Assembly (NCBI RefSeq): GCF_001427125.1
Contig: NZ_LMGK01000023.1
Span: 62,220-126,219, forward strand
Direction: 5' to 3'
DNA from: Pseudomonas sp. Root562
GTDB taxonomy: Bacteria > Pseudomonadota > Gammaproteobacteria > Pseudomonadales > Pseudomonadaceae
Length of the DNA stretch: 64,000 nt
The position numbers were made by a program, and so were the translations under genes. Below the pieces are notes generated by a model, which worked only from the letters and a program-made list of their open reading frames with translations, searched no databases and was not told the origin of the DNA. Position 1 is the first letter of the stretch, and each line of letters opens with the position of its first letter. Shown one piece after another: positions 54,785-63,602 of the stretch.

Positions 54785-56221
54785 TCAAATCTCCTTGGTC
54801 ACGGTGCGGTCGGCATCGGAATGCTCATCGTCGGCTGCGGACAGCGGCCGCGCCGGGGTGCGTTTCTGGCCAGGACCACCGTCGTTGGTTTCCTTGCCTT
54901 CATCGATCTTCGGCCCTTTGCGCACCAGGCGCATCATGTAGCCCAGGCCCGCGCCAAACAGCGCGAAATACACCACGACGAACAGGATCAGGGTGATGCT
55001 CATCTGCATGAAGCTGTGATTGGAGGACGCGTCCGCCGTGCGCATCAGCCCGTAGACCACCCACGGCTGGCGACCGATTTCAGTAGTGAACCAACCGGCG
55101 AGGATTGCGATCAGCCCGGACGGCCCCATCCACAACGCCAGGTACAGGAACGGTCGCGAGGTATAGAGTTTGTCGCGCTTGCGCAGCCACAGGCTCCACA
55201 AACCGGTGAAGATCATCAGCATGCCCAGGCCTACCATGATCCGGAACGACCAGAACACGATGGTCGAATTCGGCCGGTCTTCGGGCGGGAAATCCTTGAG
55301 CGCCGGCACTTGTTTATCCAGCGAGTGGGTCAGGATCAAGCTGCCCAGGTACGGGATCTCGACCGCAAACTTGGTCCTCTCTTCTTTCATGTCCGGCCAG
55401 CCGAACAGAATCAGCGGCGTTGCCTCGTCGCCTTTGTTTTCCCAGTGGCCTTCGATCGCGGCAATTTTCGCGGGCTGATGTTCCAGCGTGTTGAGGCCGT
55501 GGAAATCGCCAATGACCGCCTGGATCGGCGCCACGATCAGCGCCATCCACATCGCCATCGAAAGCATGGTACGGATCGCCGGGTTGTCCTTGCCGCGCAG
55601 CAAATGCCAGGCCGCCGAAGAGCCGACGAAGAACGCCGTGGCAACGAAGGCCGCCGTCGCCATGTGCATCAGGCGATAAGGGAACGAAGGGTTGAAGATC
55701 ACCGCCAGCCAGTCGGTTGGAATCACCTGGCCGTTGATGATTTCAAAGCCCTGCGGTGTTTGCATCCAGCTGTTGGACGCAAGAATCCAGAACGTCGAAA
55801 TCAGTGTGCCGATGGCGACCATGACCGTCGAGAAGAAGTGCAAGCCGCGCCCGACCTTGTTCCAGCCGAACAGCATGACCCCGAGGAACCCGGCTTCCAG
55901 GAAGAACGCCGTGAGCACTTCGTACGTCAGCAACGGTCCGGTGACCGACCCGGCGAAATCCGAAAAACGGCTCCAGTTGGTGCCGAACTGATAAGCCATC
56001 ACCAGCCCGGAGACCACCCCCATGCCGAAGTTGACCGCAAAGATCTTCGACCAGAAATGGTAGAGGTCCCGATAGGTGTCGTTGTTGGTTTTGAGCCACA
56101 AGCCTTCGAGTACAGCCAGGTAACTCGCCAGGCCAATGGTGATGGCCGGAAAAAGGATGTGAAACGAAATGGTGAACGCGAACTGAATTCGGGCGAGATC
56201 AAGTGCCTCTAAACCGAACAT
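54785..56221 (-). CDS. cioA: Cyanide-insensitive-type bd quinol oxidase subunit I
   Basis: 478 residues from the ATG at 56221 (AGAGGAA upstream); the frame opens further back without a start signal. MFGLEALDLARIQFAFTISFHILFPAITIG carries the haem-ligand His, and AGWFTTEIGRQPWVVYGLMRT is the conserved quinol-side loop. The Q-loop is short, as in CioA rather than E. coli CydA. It pairs with cioB and DUF2474. An ANR-type box lies 152 bp upstream. Confidence 0.95.
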   Translation of the reverse strand: MFGLEALDLARIQFAFTISFHILFPAITIGLASYLAVLEGLWLKTNNDTYRDLYHFWSKIFAVNFGMGVVSGLVMAYQFGTNWSRFSDFAGSVTGPLLTYEVLTAFFLEAGFLGVMLFGWNKVGRGLHFFSTVMVAIGTLISTFWILASNSWMQTPQGFEIINGQVIPTDWLAVIFNPSFPYRLMHMATAAFVATAFFVGSSAAWHLLRGKDNPAIRTMLSMAMWMALIVAPIQAVIGDFHGLNTLEHQPAKIAAIEGHWENKGDEATPLILFGWPDMKEERTKFAVEIPYLGSLILTHSLDKQVPALKDFPPEDRPNSTIVFWSFRIMVGLGMLMIFTGLWSLWLRKRDKLYTSRPFLYLALWMGPSGLIAILAGWFTTEIGRQPWVVYGLMRTADASSNHSFMQMSITLILFVVVYFALFGAGLGYMMRLVRKGPKIDEGKETNDGGPGQKRTPARPLSAADDEHSDADRTVTKEI

Positions 56222-56372
56222 AAGTCTTCCTCTGTCAGGTATTACGGCTGCTGGCTGGAAGCCTGCATCCACGGGTCCCACGGGTATGGAGTGCGGCGAA
56301 TTCAAATTCGTTCTTTTTTTTACAGGCATCGCAACGCAGGGATTCTGGCCAATCAATTCCCTTCGCAGGGCG

Positions 56373-56386
56373 TTGATCTGGATCAA
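56373..56386. promoter_or_regulatory. ANR/FNR box
   Basis: TTGATCTGGATCAA is a perfect match to the TTGAT-N4-ATCAA consensus. Its centre is about 158 bp from the cioA ATG and 204 bp from the MFS ATG, in a 362-bp divergent gap that otherwise shows nothing I can name. Confidence 0.75.
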
Positions 56387-56583
56387 GCAACGTTGAAAGA
56401 GTAGTCCCAATTTCGGCGATGAACTGCGTGGCCGTTTGCCGCGTGACAAGTTGCCTCATGGCGTTCGAGATCGGCTGCCTCAGCAAAATCGATGTCTGGC
56501 TAATGAAATTTTCAGGCGTGGCAACTTCCTGTTACAGGTTGGTGATAACCTCGCCCTTCCCCTATTCCAAGATTTGCCCGCAG

Positions 56584-57822
56584 ATGCCCAGCCAAGCGCC
56601 CTTGCTGTTACGTCACCATCGCCCTTTCCTCGCGTTCTGGCTGGCCCGGGTGTTTACCGCCAGCGGTTTCCAAATGCTTACCGTGGCCATTGGCTGGAAC
56701 CTGTACCAGTTGACCGGCAACGTGCTCGATCTGGGACTGGTGGGGCTGGTGGAATTCGCACCTCGCGTACTGTTCATGCTGCACACCGGGCATGTCGCAG
56801 ACCGCTACGACCGACGCAAAGTCGCCGCCATCTGCCAATCGCTCCAGGCGCTGATCGCCCTGTCGCTGGCCATTGGCAGCGCGACGGATCATGTCACCCG
56901 GGAGATGATCTTCATCCTCGCCTTCCTGCTGGGAGCCGCCCGCTCCTTTGAGATGCCGACCACCCAGGCCCTGCTCCCGAGCATTGTGCCCAGCGCCTTG
57001 TTTCCCCGGGCGGTAGCCGCCGCGCAATCGGCCCAGCAATCGGCAACCATCGTCGCCCCGGCCCTCGGCGGTCTGCTCTATGCCTTTGGCAGCGTGTGGG
57101 TGTATGGCCCGACGGTGGTCCTGTACATCATCGCTTGCGCATTGATGCTCAATTTGCCCGCTCGGCAAACACCGCTGAACAAGGGTAAGGCGACGCTGGA
57201 TTCGTTGCTGGCGGGGATCCGCTTCATTCGCAGTCGCCCGGATATCCTCGGGGCCATTTCCCTGGACCTGTTCGCTGTGCTGCTGGGCGGTGCGACAGCG
57301 CTGTTGCCGGTGTTCGCCAAGGACATTCTGCTGACCGGCCCGTGGGGCCTGGGCCTGCTGCGCTCAGCTCCGGCGGTGGGTGCGCTGCTGATGTCGCTGT
57401 TCCTGGCGCGGTTTGCCGTGGAGCGCAACGTCGGGCGGGTGATGTTTACAGCCGTGGGCGTATTTGGCGTGGCAACCATTGCCTTCGGCCTGTCGACCTC
57501 GTTCTGGTTTTCCCTCGCCGTGCTGGTGGTATTGGGCGCGGCCGACATGATCAGCATGGTGATCCGCGCCTCGTTCGTTCAACTGGAAACCCCGGACGAA
57601 ATGCGCGGCCGGGTCAGTGCGGTGAACGGGCTGTTCATCGGGGCCTCAAACCAGTTGGGCGAATTCGAGTCGGGCCTGACCGCCCATTGGTTCGGTACGG
57701 TTCCGGCGGTGGTCATGGGGGGAATAGGCACGCTGCTGGTCACCGGGACCTGGATCAAACTATTCCCGACCCTGGCCAATCGTGACCGCATGCATGTGCC
57801 AAAGGAAGAGGTGAAAGTCTGA
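56584..57822 (+). CDS. MFS transporter, EntS-like (MFS_3)
   Basis: 412 residues from the ATG at 56584, no clear ribosome site. Twelve hydrophobic segments, with the loop GHVADRYDRRKVAAICQ (MFS motif A) between helices 2 and 3. FLLGAARSFEMPTTQALLPSIVP and QLETPDEMRGRVSAVNGLFIGASNQLGEFESG are typical of EntS/enterobactin-exporter-like proteins. Efflux is likely, substrate unknown. Divergent from cioAB. Confidence 0.9.
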   Translation: MPSQAPLLLRHHRPFLAFWLARVFTASGFQMLTVAIGWNLYQLTGNVLDLGLVGLVEFAPRVLFMLHTGHVADRYDRRKVAAICQSLQALIALSLAIGSATDHVTREMIFILAFLLGAARSFEMPTTQALLPSIVPSALFPRAVAAAQSAQQSATIVAPALGGLLYAFGSVWVYGPTVVLYIIACALMLNLPARQTPLNKGKATLDSLLAGIRFIRSRPDILGAISLDLFAVLLGGATALLPVFAKDILLTGPWGLGLLRSAPAVGALLMSLFLARFAVERNVGRVMFTAVGVFGVATIAFGLSTSFWFSLAVLVVLGAADMISMVIRASFVQLETPDEMRGRVSAVNGLFIGASNQLGEFESGLTAHWFGTVPAVVMGGIGTLLVTGTWIKLFPTLANRDRMHVPKEEVKV

Positions 57823-57875
57823 AGCAGTCATCCATCACAGTTTTGCCGACCATGTGCAATACATAGATACCGCAT

Positions 57876-57902
57876 AAAGTGTAATGTATCGCCTTACACT
57901 TT
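57876..57902. promoter_or_regulatory. Inverted-repeat operator of higBA
   Basis: AAAGTGTAA, 9-bp spacer, TTACACTTT: a perfect 9+9 palindrome ending 6 bp before the higB ATG. Autoregulation by the HigA antitoxin is expected for such sites. Confidence 0.65.
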
Positions 57903-57907
57903 TTTCC

Positions 57908-58186
57908 ATGATCAAATCCTTCCAGCACAAAGGCCTTCGTGTCTTCTATGAAACGGGTTCGACTCGCGGAATTCGAGCCGATCATGCAAAGCGTCTGGCT
58001 CGCATCCTGCAGTTCATGGATCGCGCCATGGTCCCTGACGACCTCAACCTACCGGGATGGCGATTGCATCCGCTGAAGGAAGGATTGGCCGAGTACTGGT
58101 CCCTGAGTGTCTCAGGGAACTGGCGAGTCGTTTTTCGATTTATCGGCACAGATATCGAACTGGTCGATTATCTGGATTACCACTGA
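57908..58186 (+). CDS. higB: HigB/RelE-family mRNA interferase toxin
   Basis: 92 residues from the ATG at 57908 (MIKSFQHKGLRVFYETGSTR). LPGWRLHPLKEGLAEYWSLSVSGNWRVVFRF is the HigB/plasmid maintenance killer signature, with basic residues of the RelE fold. A ribosome-dependent mRNA endonuclease by family. No clear ribosome site and a palindrome immediately upstream suggest tightly repressed expression. Toxin-first order fits HigBA. Confidence 0.94.
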   Translation: MIKSFQHKGLRVFYETGSTRGIRADHAKRLARILQFMDRAMVPDDLNLPGWRLHPLKEGLAEYWSLSVSGNWRVVFRFIGTDIELVDYLDYH

Positions 58187-58199
58187 CAGGAGGCAGGAC

Positions 58200-58496
58200 A
58201 TGCCCATGCACAACCCGCCGCACCCTGGTGAAACACTTTTGATGGATGTATTGCCCGAGTTGGGAATCAGCGTCGCGCAGTTAGCCCGGCACCTCGGGTT
58301 CGCACGCCCACATTTGTCGCGAGTATTGCATGGGCATGCGCCGATCAGTCCGGACCTCGCTGTACGCCTGGAGCGGGCGGGGATTGGTAAGGCGCGGACA
58401 TGGCTAGGGGTTCAGACCGACTACGATCTCTGGCAGGCTGAGCATCGTGAGCAACCGCTCATCAAACCCATCGGCATTCACGCTGATGCTGTCTAA
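58200..58496 (+). CDS. higA: HigA antitoxin, XRE-type
   Basis: 98 residues from the ATG at 58200 with a perfect AGGAGG upstream; a second ATG two codons later is possible. HPGETLLMDVLPELGISVAQLARHLGFARPHLSRVLHG is the HigA helix-turn-helix, followed by AWLGVQTDYDLWQA-like sequence. It neutralises HigB and represses the operon. 13 bp after higB; the last 4 bp overlap the next gene convergently. Confidence 0.94.
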   Translation: MPMHNPPHPGETLLMDVLPELGISVAQLARHLGFARPHLSRVLHGHAPISPDLAVRLERAGIGKARTWLGVQTDYDLWQAEHREQPLIKPIGIHADAV

Positions 58497-59044
58497 ACCA
58501 GCAACTCCCCCGCCACAGCCGTTCGCGTGGCTTTGCCGCAAAGCTGTTCCACCAGTGTCAGAGCAAACGCCAACGCTGCGCCCGAACCTTGGGCGGTGAT
58601 GCAATTGCCGTCGACCACCACCGGTTGATCGACGAAATTGCAACCTGACAGTTGATGGCTGACGGAGGGCAGGCACGTCATGCGCCGCTGACGCAGCACT
58701 CCGAAAGTTTGCAGGGCAACCGCGGGCGCTTCGGCGATACCTGCAAATAGCCGACCGGCCGTAGCCTGGTCTTTGATCAACTGTTGCAGTGGCTGATGGC
58801 CAGCCAGGTGTTGCGTGCCCACGGCACCGCCTGGCAGCACGATCAGATCGAAAGGCTGGGCGAGCAAATCCACCAGCATGGCATCAGCGGTCAGGCGTGT
58901 ACCGCGCGCGCAGGTCAGCATGCGCCGGCCTTCGATGCTGGCGACCACCACTTCCACCTTGGCGCGGCGCAGTACATCGATCAAGGTGACGGTCTGCAGG
59001 TCATCGGTGCCCTCGGCGAGGGTAATCAAGGCTCGAAAGGTCAT
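58493..59044 (-). CDS. DJ-1/PfpI-family protein lacking the usual cysteine
   Basis: 183 residues from the ATG at 59044. The fold is clear: RALITLAEGTDDLQTVTLIDVLRRAKVEV, DLIVLPGG and TRLTADAML. At the nucleophile elbow, where YajL/DJ-1 have ICAAP, this protein has IAEAP, with Ala104 replacing Cys. The acidic partner motif is altered too (DDLQ for EExE). Glyoxalase, deglycase or chaperone activities of the family that need the cysteine are therefore doubtful. Confidence 0.88.
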   Translation of the reverse strand: MTFRALITLAEGTDDLQTVTLIDVLRRAKVEVVVASIEGRRMLTCARGTRLTADAMLVDLLAQPFDLIVLPGGAVGTQHLAGHQPLQQLIKDQATAGRLFAGIAEAPAVALQTFGVLRQRRMTCLPSVSHQLSGCNFVDQPVVVDGNCITAQGSGAALAFALTLVEQLCGKATRTAVAGELLV

Positions 59045-59111
59045 GGGAACAATCCACAGGAGGGTTCTTAAAGCGTAGTCAGCTTTCCCTACCCTTGTTC
59101 GAGGCTTGCCG

Positions 59112-59561
59112 TTACTTGATGTAAAGCTGTGTCGACATCGTGTTGCCCGGCGCGTTGATCGACGTGTTGCTGTACGTAAAGGTACCTTCCTGCTTGCCCG
59201 CCAGGCTGAAGATGTACAAATTGCCAACGATTTTCGTGCGTTGCGAACAATCCGTCAGGTTGCCGTTTTCATAGGCGCAGACTGGCGTGCGGGTGCCATT
59301 CACCTCGAAGCCATCCAGAGCAGCATGGGGCTGGCTGCGACCGTAGCCCACTTCCAGCACGTAAATCCTGATGTTCGGGCCACTGTGATTGCAGCGGGTC
59401 TGGATCTGTCCCTGCTCAATGGTTTCAAAACCACATTGAGGCGACTCGACCTTGAGCACCTTCACTTCGGTCAACGGCGGTGCCGAGGCCGCCGAGGCGC
59501 TTTGTGCCGCCAACAGCAACGCCATCCCGATAGCGGACAAGATCGACAGACACTTTTTCAT
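59112..59561 (-). CDS. Small secreted protein of unknown function
   Basis: 149 residues. Signal peptide MKKCLSILSAIGMALLLAAQSASA, then a 125-residue mature domain with four cysteines (QCGF, TRCN, PVCAY, TDCS) likely to form two disulfides, and a strand-rich C-terminus (GTFTYSNTSIN). I do not recognise the family. Periplasmic or extracellular. It stands alone between the DJ-1 gene and the NCS2 permease. Confidence 0.8.
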   Translation of the reverse strand: MKKCLSILSAIGMALLLAAQSASAASAPPLTEVKVLKVESPQCGFETIEQGQIQTRCNHSGPNIRIYVLEVGYGRSQPHAALDGFEVNGTRTPVCAYENGNLTDCSQRTKIVGNLYIFSLAGKQEGTFTYSNTSINAPGNTMSTQLYIK

Positions 59562-59781
59562 CCAATAGCCACCTCAATAAACCAGCGAGCAGTATGGCTG
59601 GTTTGGGTGAAACGCAAAACATCGACGACGATCACCGCCATAAGCAGCCATAACGCTGTGCTACTGGTATGATGCGCGGCTTTTTCCGACCCACAGAAAA
59701 ATCCCAGGCGCTTGCAGCGGTCTGTGCTTTGCTGTTGAAGTCGATACATTCACGGCGCCGGGCGCGCCACGGGGAGCAGGC

Positions 59782-61077
59782 ATGCTGGAAAGGCTGTTTC
59801 AACTCAAGGCACATAACACCAACGTACGCACCGAGATCCTGGCGGGCGTTACGACCTTCCTGGCCATGGCCTACATTCTGTTCGTCAACCCGAGCATTCT
59901 CGGCGAGACCGGCATGGACAAGGGCGCGGTGTTCGTCGCGACTTGCCTGGCTGCCGCCATCGGCTCGACGACCATGGGCCTGATCGCCAACTACCCGATC
60001 GCCCTTGCACCGGGCATGGGTCTGAACGCCTTCTTCACCTACACCGTGGTCCTGCACATGGGCCACACCTGGCAAGTGGCGCTGGGCGCGGTGTTCATCT
60101 CGGCGGTGTGCTTCTTCCTGCTGTCGATCTTCCGCATCCGGGAATGGATCATCAACAGCATCCCGCTGCCGCTGCGCTCGGCGATCGCCGCCGGTATCGG
60201 CCTGTTCCTGGCGTTGATCGCCCTGCACAACGCCGGCATCGTGGTCAGCAATCCGGCGACCATGGTCGGCCTCGGTGACCTCAAGCAACCGGCTCCGATC
60301 CTCGCCACCATCGGCTTCGCCCTGATCGTCGCCCTTGAGGCGCTTGCCGTGCGTGGCGCAGTGCTGATCGGCATTCTGGTGGTGACCATCGTTTCCATCG
60401 TCATGGGCTTCACCCCGTTCGGCGGCGTGATGTCGATGCCTCCGTCGCTTGCTCCGACCTTCCTGCAACTGGACATCAAGGGCGCGCTGGACATCGGTCT
60501 GGTCAGCGTGATTTTCGCCTTCCTGTTCGTCGACCTGTTCGATAACTCCGGTACTCTGATCGGCGTCGCCAAGCGCGCCGGCCTGATGGGCAAGGACGGC
60601 CACATGCCGAAAATGGGCCGTGCGCTGATCGCCGACAGTACGGCCGCGATGGCCGGCTCGCTGCTGGGCACCTCGACCACCACCAGCTACATCGAATCCG
60701 CCGCGGGCGTGAGTGCCGGTGGCCGCACTGGCCTGACCGCCATCGTCGTGGCCATCCTGTTCCTGCTGGCGCTGTTCTTCTCGCCGCTGGCTGCCAGCGT
60801 TCCGGCATTCGCCACCGCACCGGCCCTGCTGTTCGTCGCCGTGCTGATGACTTCCGGCCTGGCCGAAATAGACTGGGACGACATTACCGTCGCCGCGCCA
60901 GTGGTGATCACCGCGCTGGCCATGCCGTTCACTTATTCCATCGCCAATGGCATCGCCTTCGGTTTCATTGCCTGGACCGCCATCAAGCTGATGTCCGGTC
61001 GCGGCCGTGAGCTGAACCCGGCGCTGGTGATCCTGTCGATTCTGTTCGTGATCAAGCTGGGTTGGTTCAACGCATGA
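59782..61077 (+). CDS. NCS2 family purine permease (AzgA-like)
   Basis: 431 residues, GGGGAG upstream. FLAMAYILFVNPSIL, IALAPGMGLNAFFTYTVV, FVDLFDNSGTLIGVA and GTSTTTSYIESAAGVSAGGRTGL are the conserved blocks of the AzgA-like NCS2 branch (adenine, guanine, hypoxanthine). Proton-driven uptake at the inner membrane; which purine cannot be told. Its stop overlaps the trmA start as ATGA. Confidence 0.93.
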   Translation: MLERLFQLKAHNTNVRTEILAGVTTFLAMAYILFVNPSILGETGMDKGAVFVATCLAAAIGSTTMGLIANYPIALAPGMGLNAFFTYTVVLHMGHTWQVALGAVFISAVCFFLLSIFRIREWIINSIPLPLRSAIAAGIGLFLALIALHNAGIVVSNPATMVGLGDLKQPAPILATIGFALIVALEALAVRGAVLIGILVVTIVSIVMGFTPFGGVMSMPPSLAPTFLQLDIKGALDIGLVSVIFAFLFVDLFDNSGTLIGVAKRAGLMGKDGHMPKMGRALIADSTAAMAGSLLGTSTTTSYIESAAGVSAGGRTGLTAIVVAILFLLALFFSPLAASVPAFATAPALLFVAVLMTSGLAEIDWDDITVAAPVVITALAMPFTYSIANGIAFGFIAWTAIKLMSGRGRELNPALVILSILFVIKLGWFNA

Positions 61078-62153
61078 CTTTTGATTCCCAGGCCTACGCC
61101 GTTCAGCTCGAAGACAAGGTCACGCGCTTGCGTGACCTGCTGGCCCCGTTCGATGCGCCACAGCCGAGCGTTTTCGACTCGCCGCTGCAGAACTTCCGTC
61201 TGCGTGCCGAATTCCGCCTGTGGCGTGAAGCCGGTGAGCGTCACTACGCGATGTTTTCCCAGGAAGACAAACGCACGCCGATCCTGATCGAAGAATTCCC
61301 GATTGCCAGCCTGCGCATCAACCAGTTGATGCCGCAGCTCAAGGCTGCGTGGCAGGCCAGTGCGGCACTGAGCCACAAGCTGTTCCAGGTGGAGTTCCTG
61401 ACCACCCTGGCCGGCGATGCGATGATCACCCTGTGCTATCACCGTCCACTGGACGAACACTGGCATGCAGCGGCTTCGAAGCTCGCGGCCGACCTGAACG
61501 TCAGCATCATCGGTCGCTCCAAGGGCAAGCGTGAAGTCATCGGCCACGATTACGTGGTCGAGAAGCTGGAAGTCGGCAGCCGCACGTTCAGCTATCGCCA
61601 GCCTGAAGGCGCGTTCACTCAGCCCAACGGCACGGTGAACCAGAAGATGCTCAACTGGGCATACGATGCGCTGGGCGATCGCCCGGACGATTTGCTCGAG
61701 CTGTATTGCGGCAATGGCAATTTCACCCTGCCGCTCGCGACCCGCGTACGCAAAGTGCTGGCCACCGAAATCAGCAAGACTTCAGTGAACGCTGCTTTGA
61801 GCAATCTCAGCGAAAACGCTGTGGATAACGTCACTCTGGTGCGACTGTCCGCCGAAGAGCTGACCGAAGCCCTCAACGAAGTGCGGCCGTTCCGCCGCCT
61901 GCACGGCATCGACCTCAAGAGCTACGAATTCGGCAGCGTGTTCGTCGACCCGCCCCGCGCCGGCATGGACCCGGACACCTGCGAGCTGACCCGGCGCTTC
62001 GACAACATCCTCTACATCTCCTGCAACCCGCAAACCCTGGCGGCCAACATCGCCCAACTGCACGATACGCATCGCATCACCCAATGCGCGATGTTCGACC
62101 AGTTCCCGTGGACCCATCACATGGAATCCGGAGTGTTGTTGACCCGGCGGTGA
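61074..62153 (+). CDS. trmA: tRNA (uracil-54-C5)-methyltransferase TrmA
   Basis: 359 residues from the ATG at 61074, overlapping the permease stop. LLELYCGNGNFTLPLA for SAM, FVDPPRAGMD, and ILYISCNPQTLAAN with the catalytic Cys. PEGAFTQPNGTVNQKML is the substrate-contact region of TrmA. It makes ribothymidine 54 in tRNA. Co-transcription with a purine permease is indicated by the 4-bp overlap. Confidence 0.96.
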   Translation: MTFDSQAYAVQLEDKVTRLRDLLAPFDAPQPSVFDSPLQNFRLRAEFRLWREAGERHYAMFSQEDKRTPILIEEFPIASLRINQLMPQLKAAWQASAALSHKLFQVEFLTTLAGDAMITLCYHRPLDEHWHAAASKLAADLNVSIIGRSKGKREVIGHDYVVEKLEVGSRTFSYRQPEGAFTQPNGTVNQKMLNWAYDALGDRPDDLLELYCGNGNFTLPLATRVRKVLATEISKTSVNAALSNLSENAVDNVTLVRLSAEELTEALNEVRPFRRLHGIDLKSYEFGSVFVDPPRAGMDPDTCELTRRFDNILYISCNPQTLAANIAQLHDTHRITQCAMFDQFPWTHHMESGVLLTRR

Positions 62154-62172
62154 GTGCTGCAGTGATACAAAA

Positions 62173-62198
62173 CAGCCGTCAGTACGACGGCTTTTTTG
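62173..62198. terminator. Bidirectional terminator after trmA
   Basis: AGCCGTC, AGTAC loop, GACGGCT, then TTTTTT. The minus strand also ends in a short T run, serving the convergent DUF2442 gene. Confidence 0.85.
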
Positions 62199-62205
62199 TG
62201 CGTGC

Positions 62206-62652
62206 TCAATCGGTGACATCTGCCTTGCGCGGACGCCCGCCCTTACGGCCATTCGCCCGCGCAGCCTCGGCTTTGGCGGCGCTGCTCTGGCGGCCATTCC
62301 GCGAGGCAATGACCGAGGCGGCCATGTCCATCAACGGCTTGCTTGCGCTAATCATTCCGGCGATGGAAACGTGTAGATCCTTGCCTTCATGGCAGAGAGC
62401 AGTCCCGGAAAAGCCGACTTTCAGATCCGCGAAATCCTCGACGTCAAACTCATCGAATTCCGGATAGTGCTGTACGGGTAACAGCACGCCACTTCCATCT
62501 ATGAAACTGACCGCCAGACAAGGTTCTACATAAGTCACCGAAGTCGCCCGCAAACCGTTTTTGTGGCGCACTTGCCCACGCTGGATGGCTTCATCCAGCA
62601 CCGCATCGGTTACGGACCGATCAGCCAGCGTTCCTGCCCGTATCGTTTTCAT
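62206..62652 (-). CDS. DUF2442 family protein with basic C-terminal tail
   Basis: 148 residues. The DUF2442 core is VSFIDGSGVLLPVQHYPEFDEF preceded by VTYVEPCLAV. A helical region and a basic tail ANGRKGGRPRKADVTD (an AT-hook-like GGRPRK) suggest DNA binding. Its start shares ATGA with the stop of the upstream DUF4160 gene. The pair resembles a predicted toxin-antitoxin type module, with this partner the likely DNA-binding antitoxin; the role is inferred. Confidence 0.83.
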   Translation of the reverse strand: MKTIRAGTLADRSVTDAVLDEAIQRGQVRHKNGLRATSVTYVEPCLAVSFIDGSGVLLPVQHYPEFDEFDVEDFADLKVGFSGTALCHEGKDLHVSIAGMISASKPLMDMAASVIASRNGRQSSAAKAEAARANGRKGGRPRKADVTD

Positions 62653-63077
62653 AGCTGAATCTCCACGCCCTCTGGAACGCCAATCAGCGCCAGCAGGGTC
62701 TTATTCGTCTCAGGCTCGTAGCAAGCCGAGCCAATCATCCCTGTCGTACTCGCGATCCTTTTTACCAACACGACTTCGCTGGTTTGCCAGTCCCAGATCT
62801 GATGATCGAGGCACACCGTGTGCAACTTTTCCCACCAGATACACCGAGCGCGGCGCATATGAGCGGGTTGTTCGAGCGCATGACGCAAGCCTTCCAGTAC
62901 CGACACCGGTGGCCTGCGTGAATGAGGATTCACGTCCCACAGCTCGACACTGTTGTGCCAGAAGCTGAATTTGAAGCGCGCACTCCAGGTTCCTGCATCC
63001 ACATGTGCATGCGGTGGGCAATGTTCATCGCGCAACATGATCACCATTGACAACCCTTTGTAGCTGAACAATCTCAT
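62649..63077 (-). CDS. DUF4160 family protein
   Basis: 142 residues. MVIMLRDEHCPPHAHVDAGTWSARFKFSFW is the DUF4160 signature (family motif of the type PPHxHV). DUF4160 and DUF2442 genes are usually adjacent, as here. The inverted repeat TAACC-N9-GGTTA begins 3 bp upstream of the ATG, where a ribosome site would be expected and none is seen. Possible toxin of the pair; untested. Confidence 0.83.
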   Translation of the reverse strand: MRLFSYKGLSMVIMLRDEHCPPHAHVDAGTWSARFKFSFWHNSVELWDVNPHSRRPPVSVLEGLRHALEQPAHMRRARCIWWEKLHTVCLDHQIWDWQTSEVVLVKRIASTTGMIGSACYEPETNKTLLALIGVPEGVEIQL

Positions 63078-63079
63078 GC

Positions 63080-63098
63080 TAACCCATCCGTTAGGTTA
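63080..63098. promoter_or_regulatory. Short inverted repeat at DUF4160 start
   Basis: TAACC and GGTTA separated by 9 bp, immediately upstream of the DUF4160 ATG. Possible operator for the pair; short, so it could be chance. Confidence 0.35.
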
Positions 63099-63290
63099 AT
63101 GAATCCGAAGACTCGACTTTCCCTGAAAATCCGACCGCTGGCGCTGAGCATCGAATTGGCAATGCATCTCAGAGACTAGTGCGCAGATCCACTTCAGACT
63201 TGATGGGTAGAGCTGGAGAATCGTAAGCATTCCTTTCCATGCACCCACAAAAGCCGCCTTGATGACGGCTTGTTTTGTAAGCGAGATCAA

Positions 63291-63494
63291 TCAGCCTGGC
63301 TGCTTACGTTGTTCGGTCACCGTGAGTCCGGCATGTCCCCAATTATCGGTGTCGACTTCCTCGATGACGATGTGAGTCCATTCTGGAGGCTTGCCGAGAA
63401 CCCGCTGCAGGGTTTCGGTGATTTCCGCGATAACCTGGGCTTTTTGCTCCGAGGTAACGCCCTCACGGGTGATACGCACGCTGACGAAAGGCAT
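63291..63494 (-). CDS. 4-oxalocrotonate tautomerase family protein
   Basis: 67 residues. After Met removal the catalytic Pro1 is exposed (PFVSVRITREG). QKAQVIAEITETLQRVLGKPPEWTHIVIEEVDTDNWGHAGLTVTE has the family's helix and conserved NWGxxG. Small hexameric or dimeric tautomerase; substrate unknown. Divergent from the LysR gene 108 bp away, which may regulate it. Confidence 0.92.
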   Translation of the reverse strand: MPFVSVRITREGVTSEQKAQVIAEITETLQRVLGKPPEWTHIVIEEVDTDNWGHAGLTVTEQRKQPG

Positions 63495-63602
63495 GGCGCT
63501 GCTCCTGATCGTTGATTAACGAAGGCTTATCACTTTATTTGTACAATCGAGCCTGCTAAACAGTTTGCAAAATACTTTATCTGATCCCCGGTGTAACCAA
63601 TC

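Noticed and set aside
54341..56212. 623-codon plus-strand open frame
   Set aside because: Antisense shadow of cioAB; its translation is Arg/His/Gln-rich with no domain.
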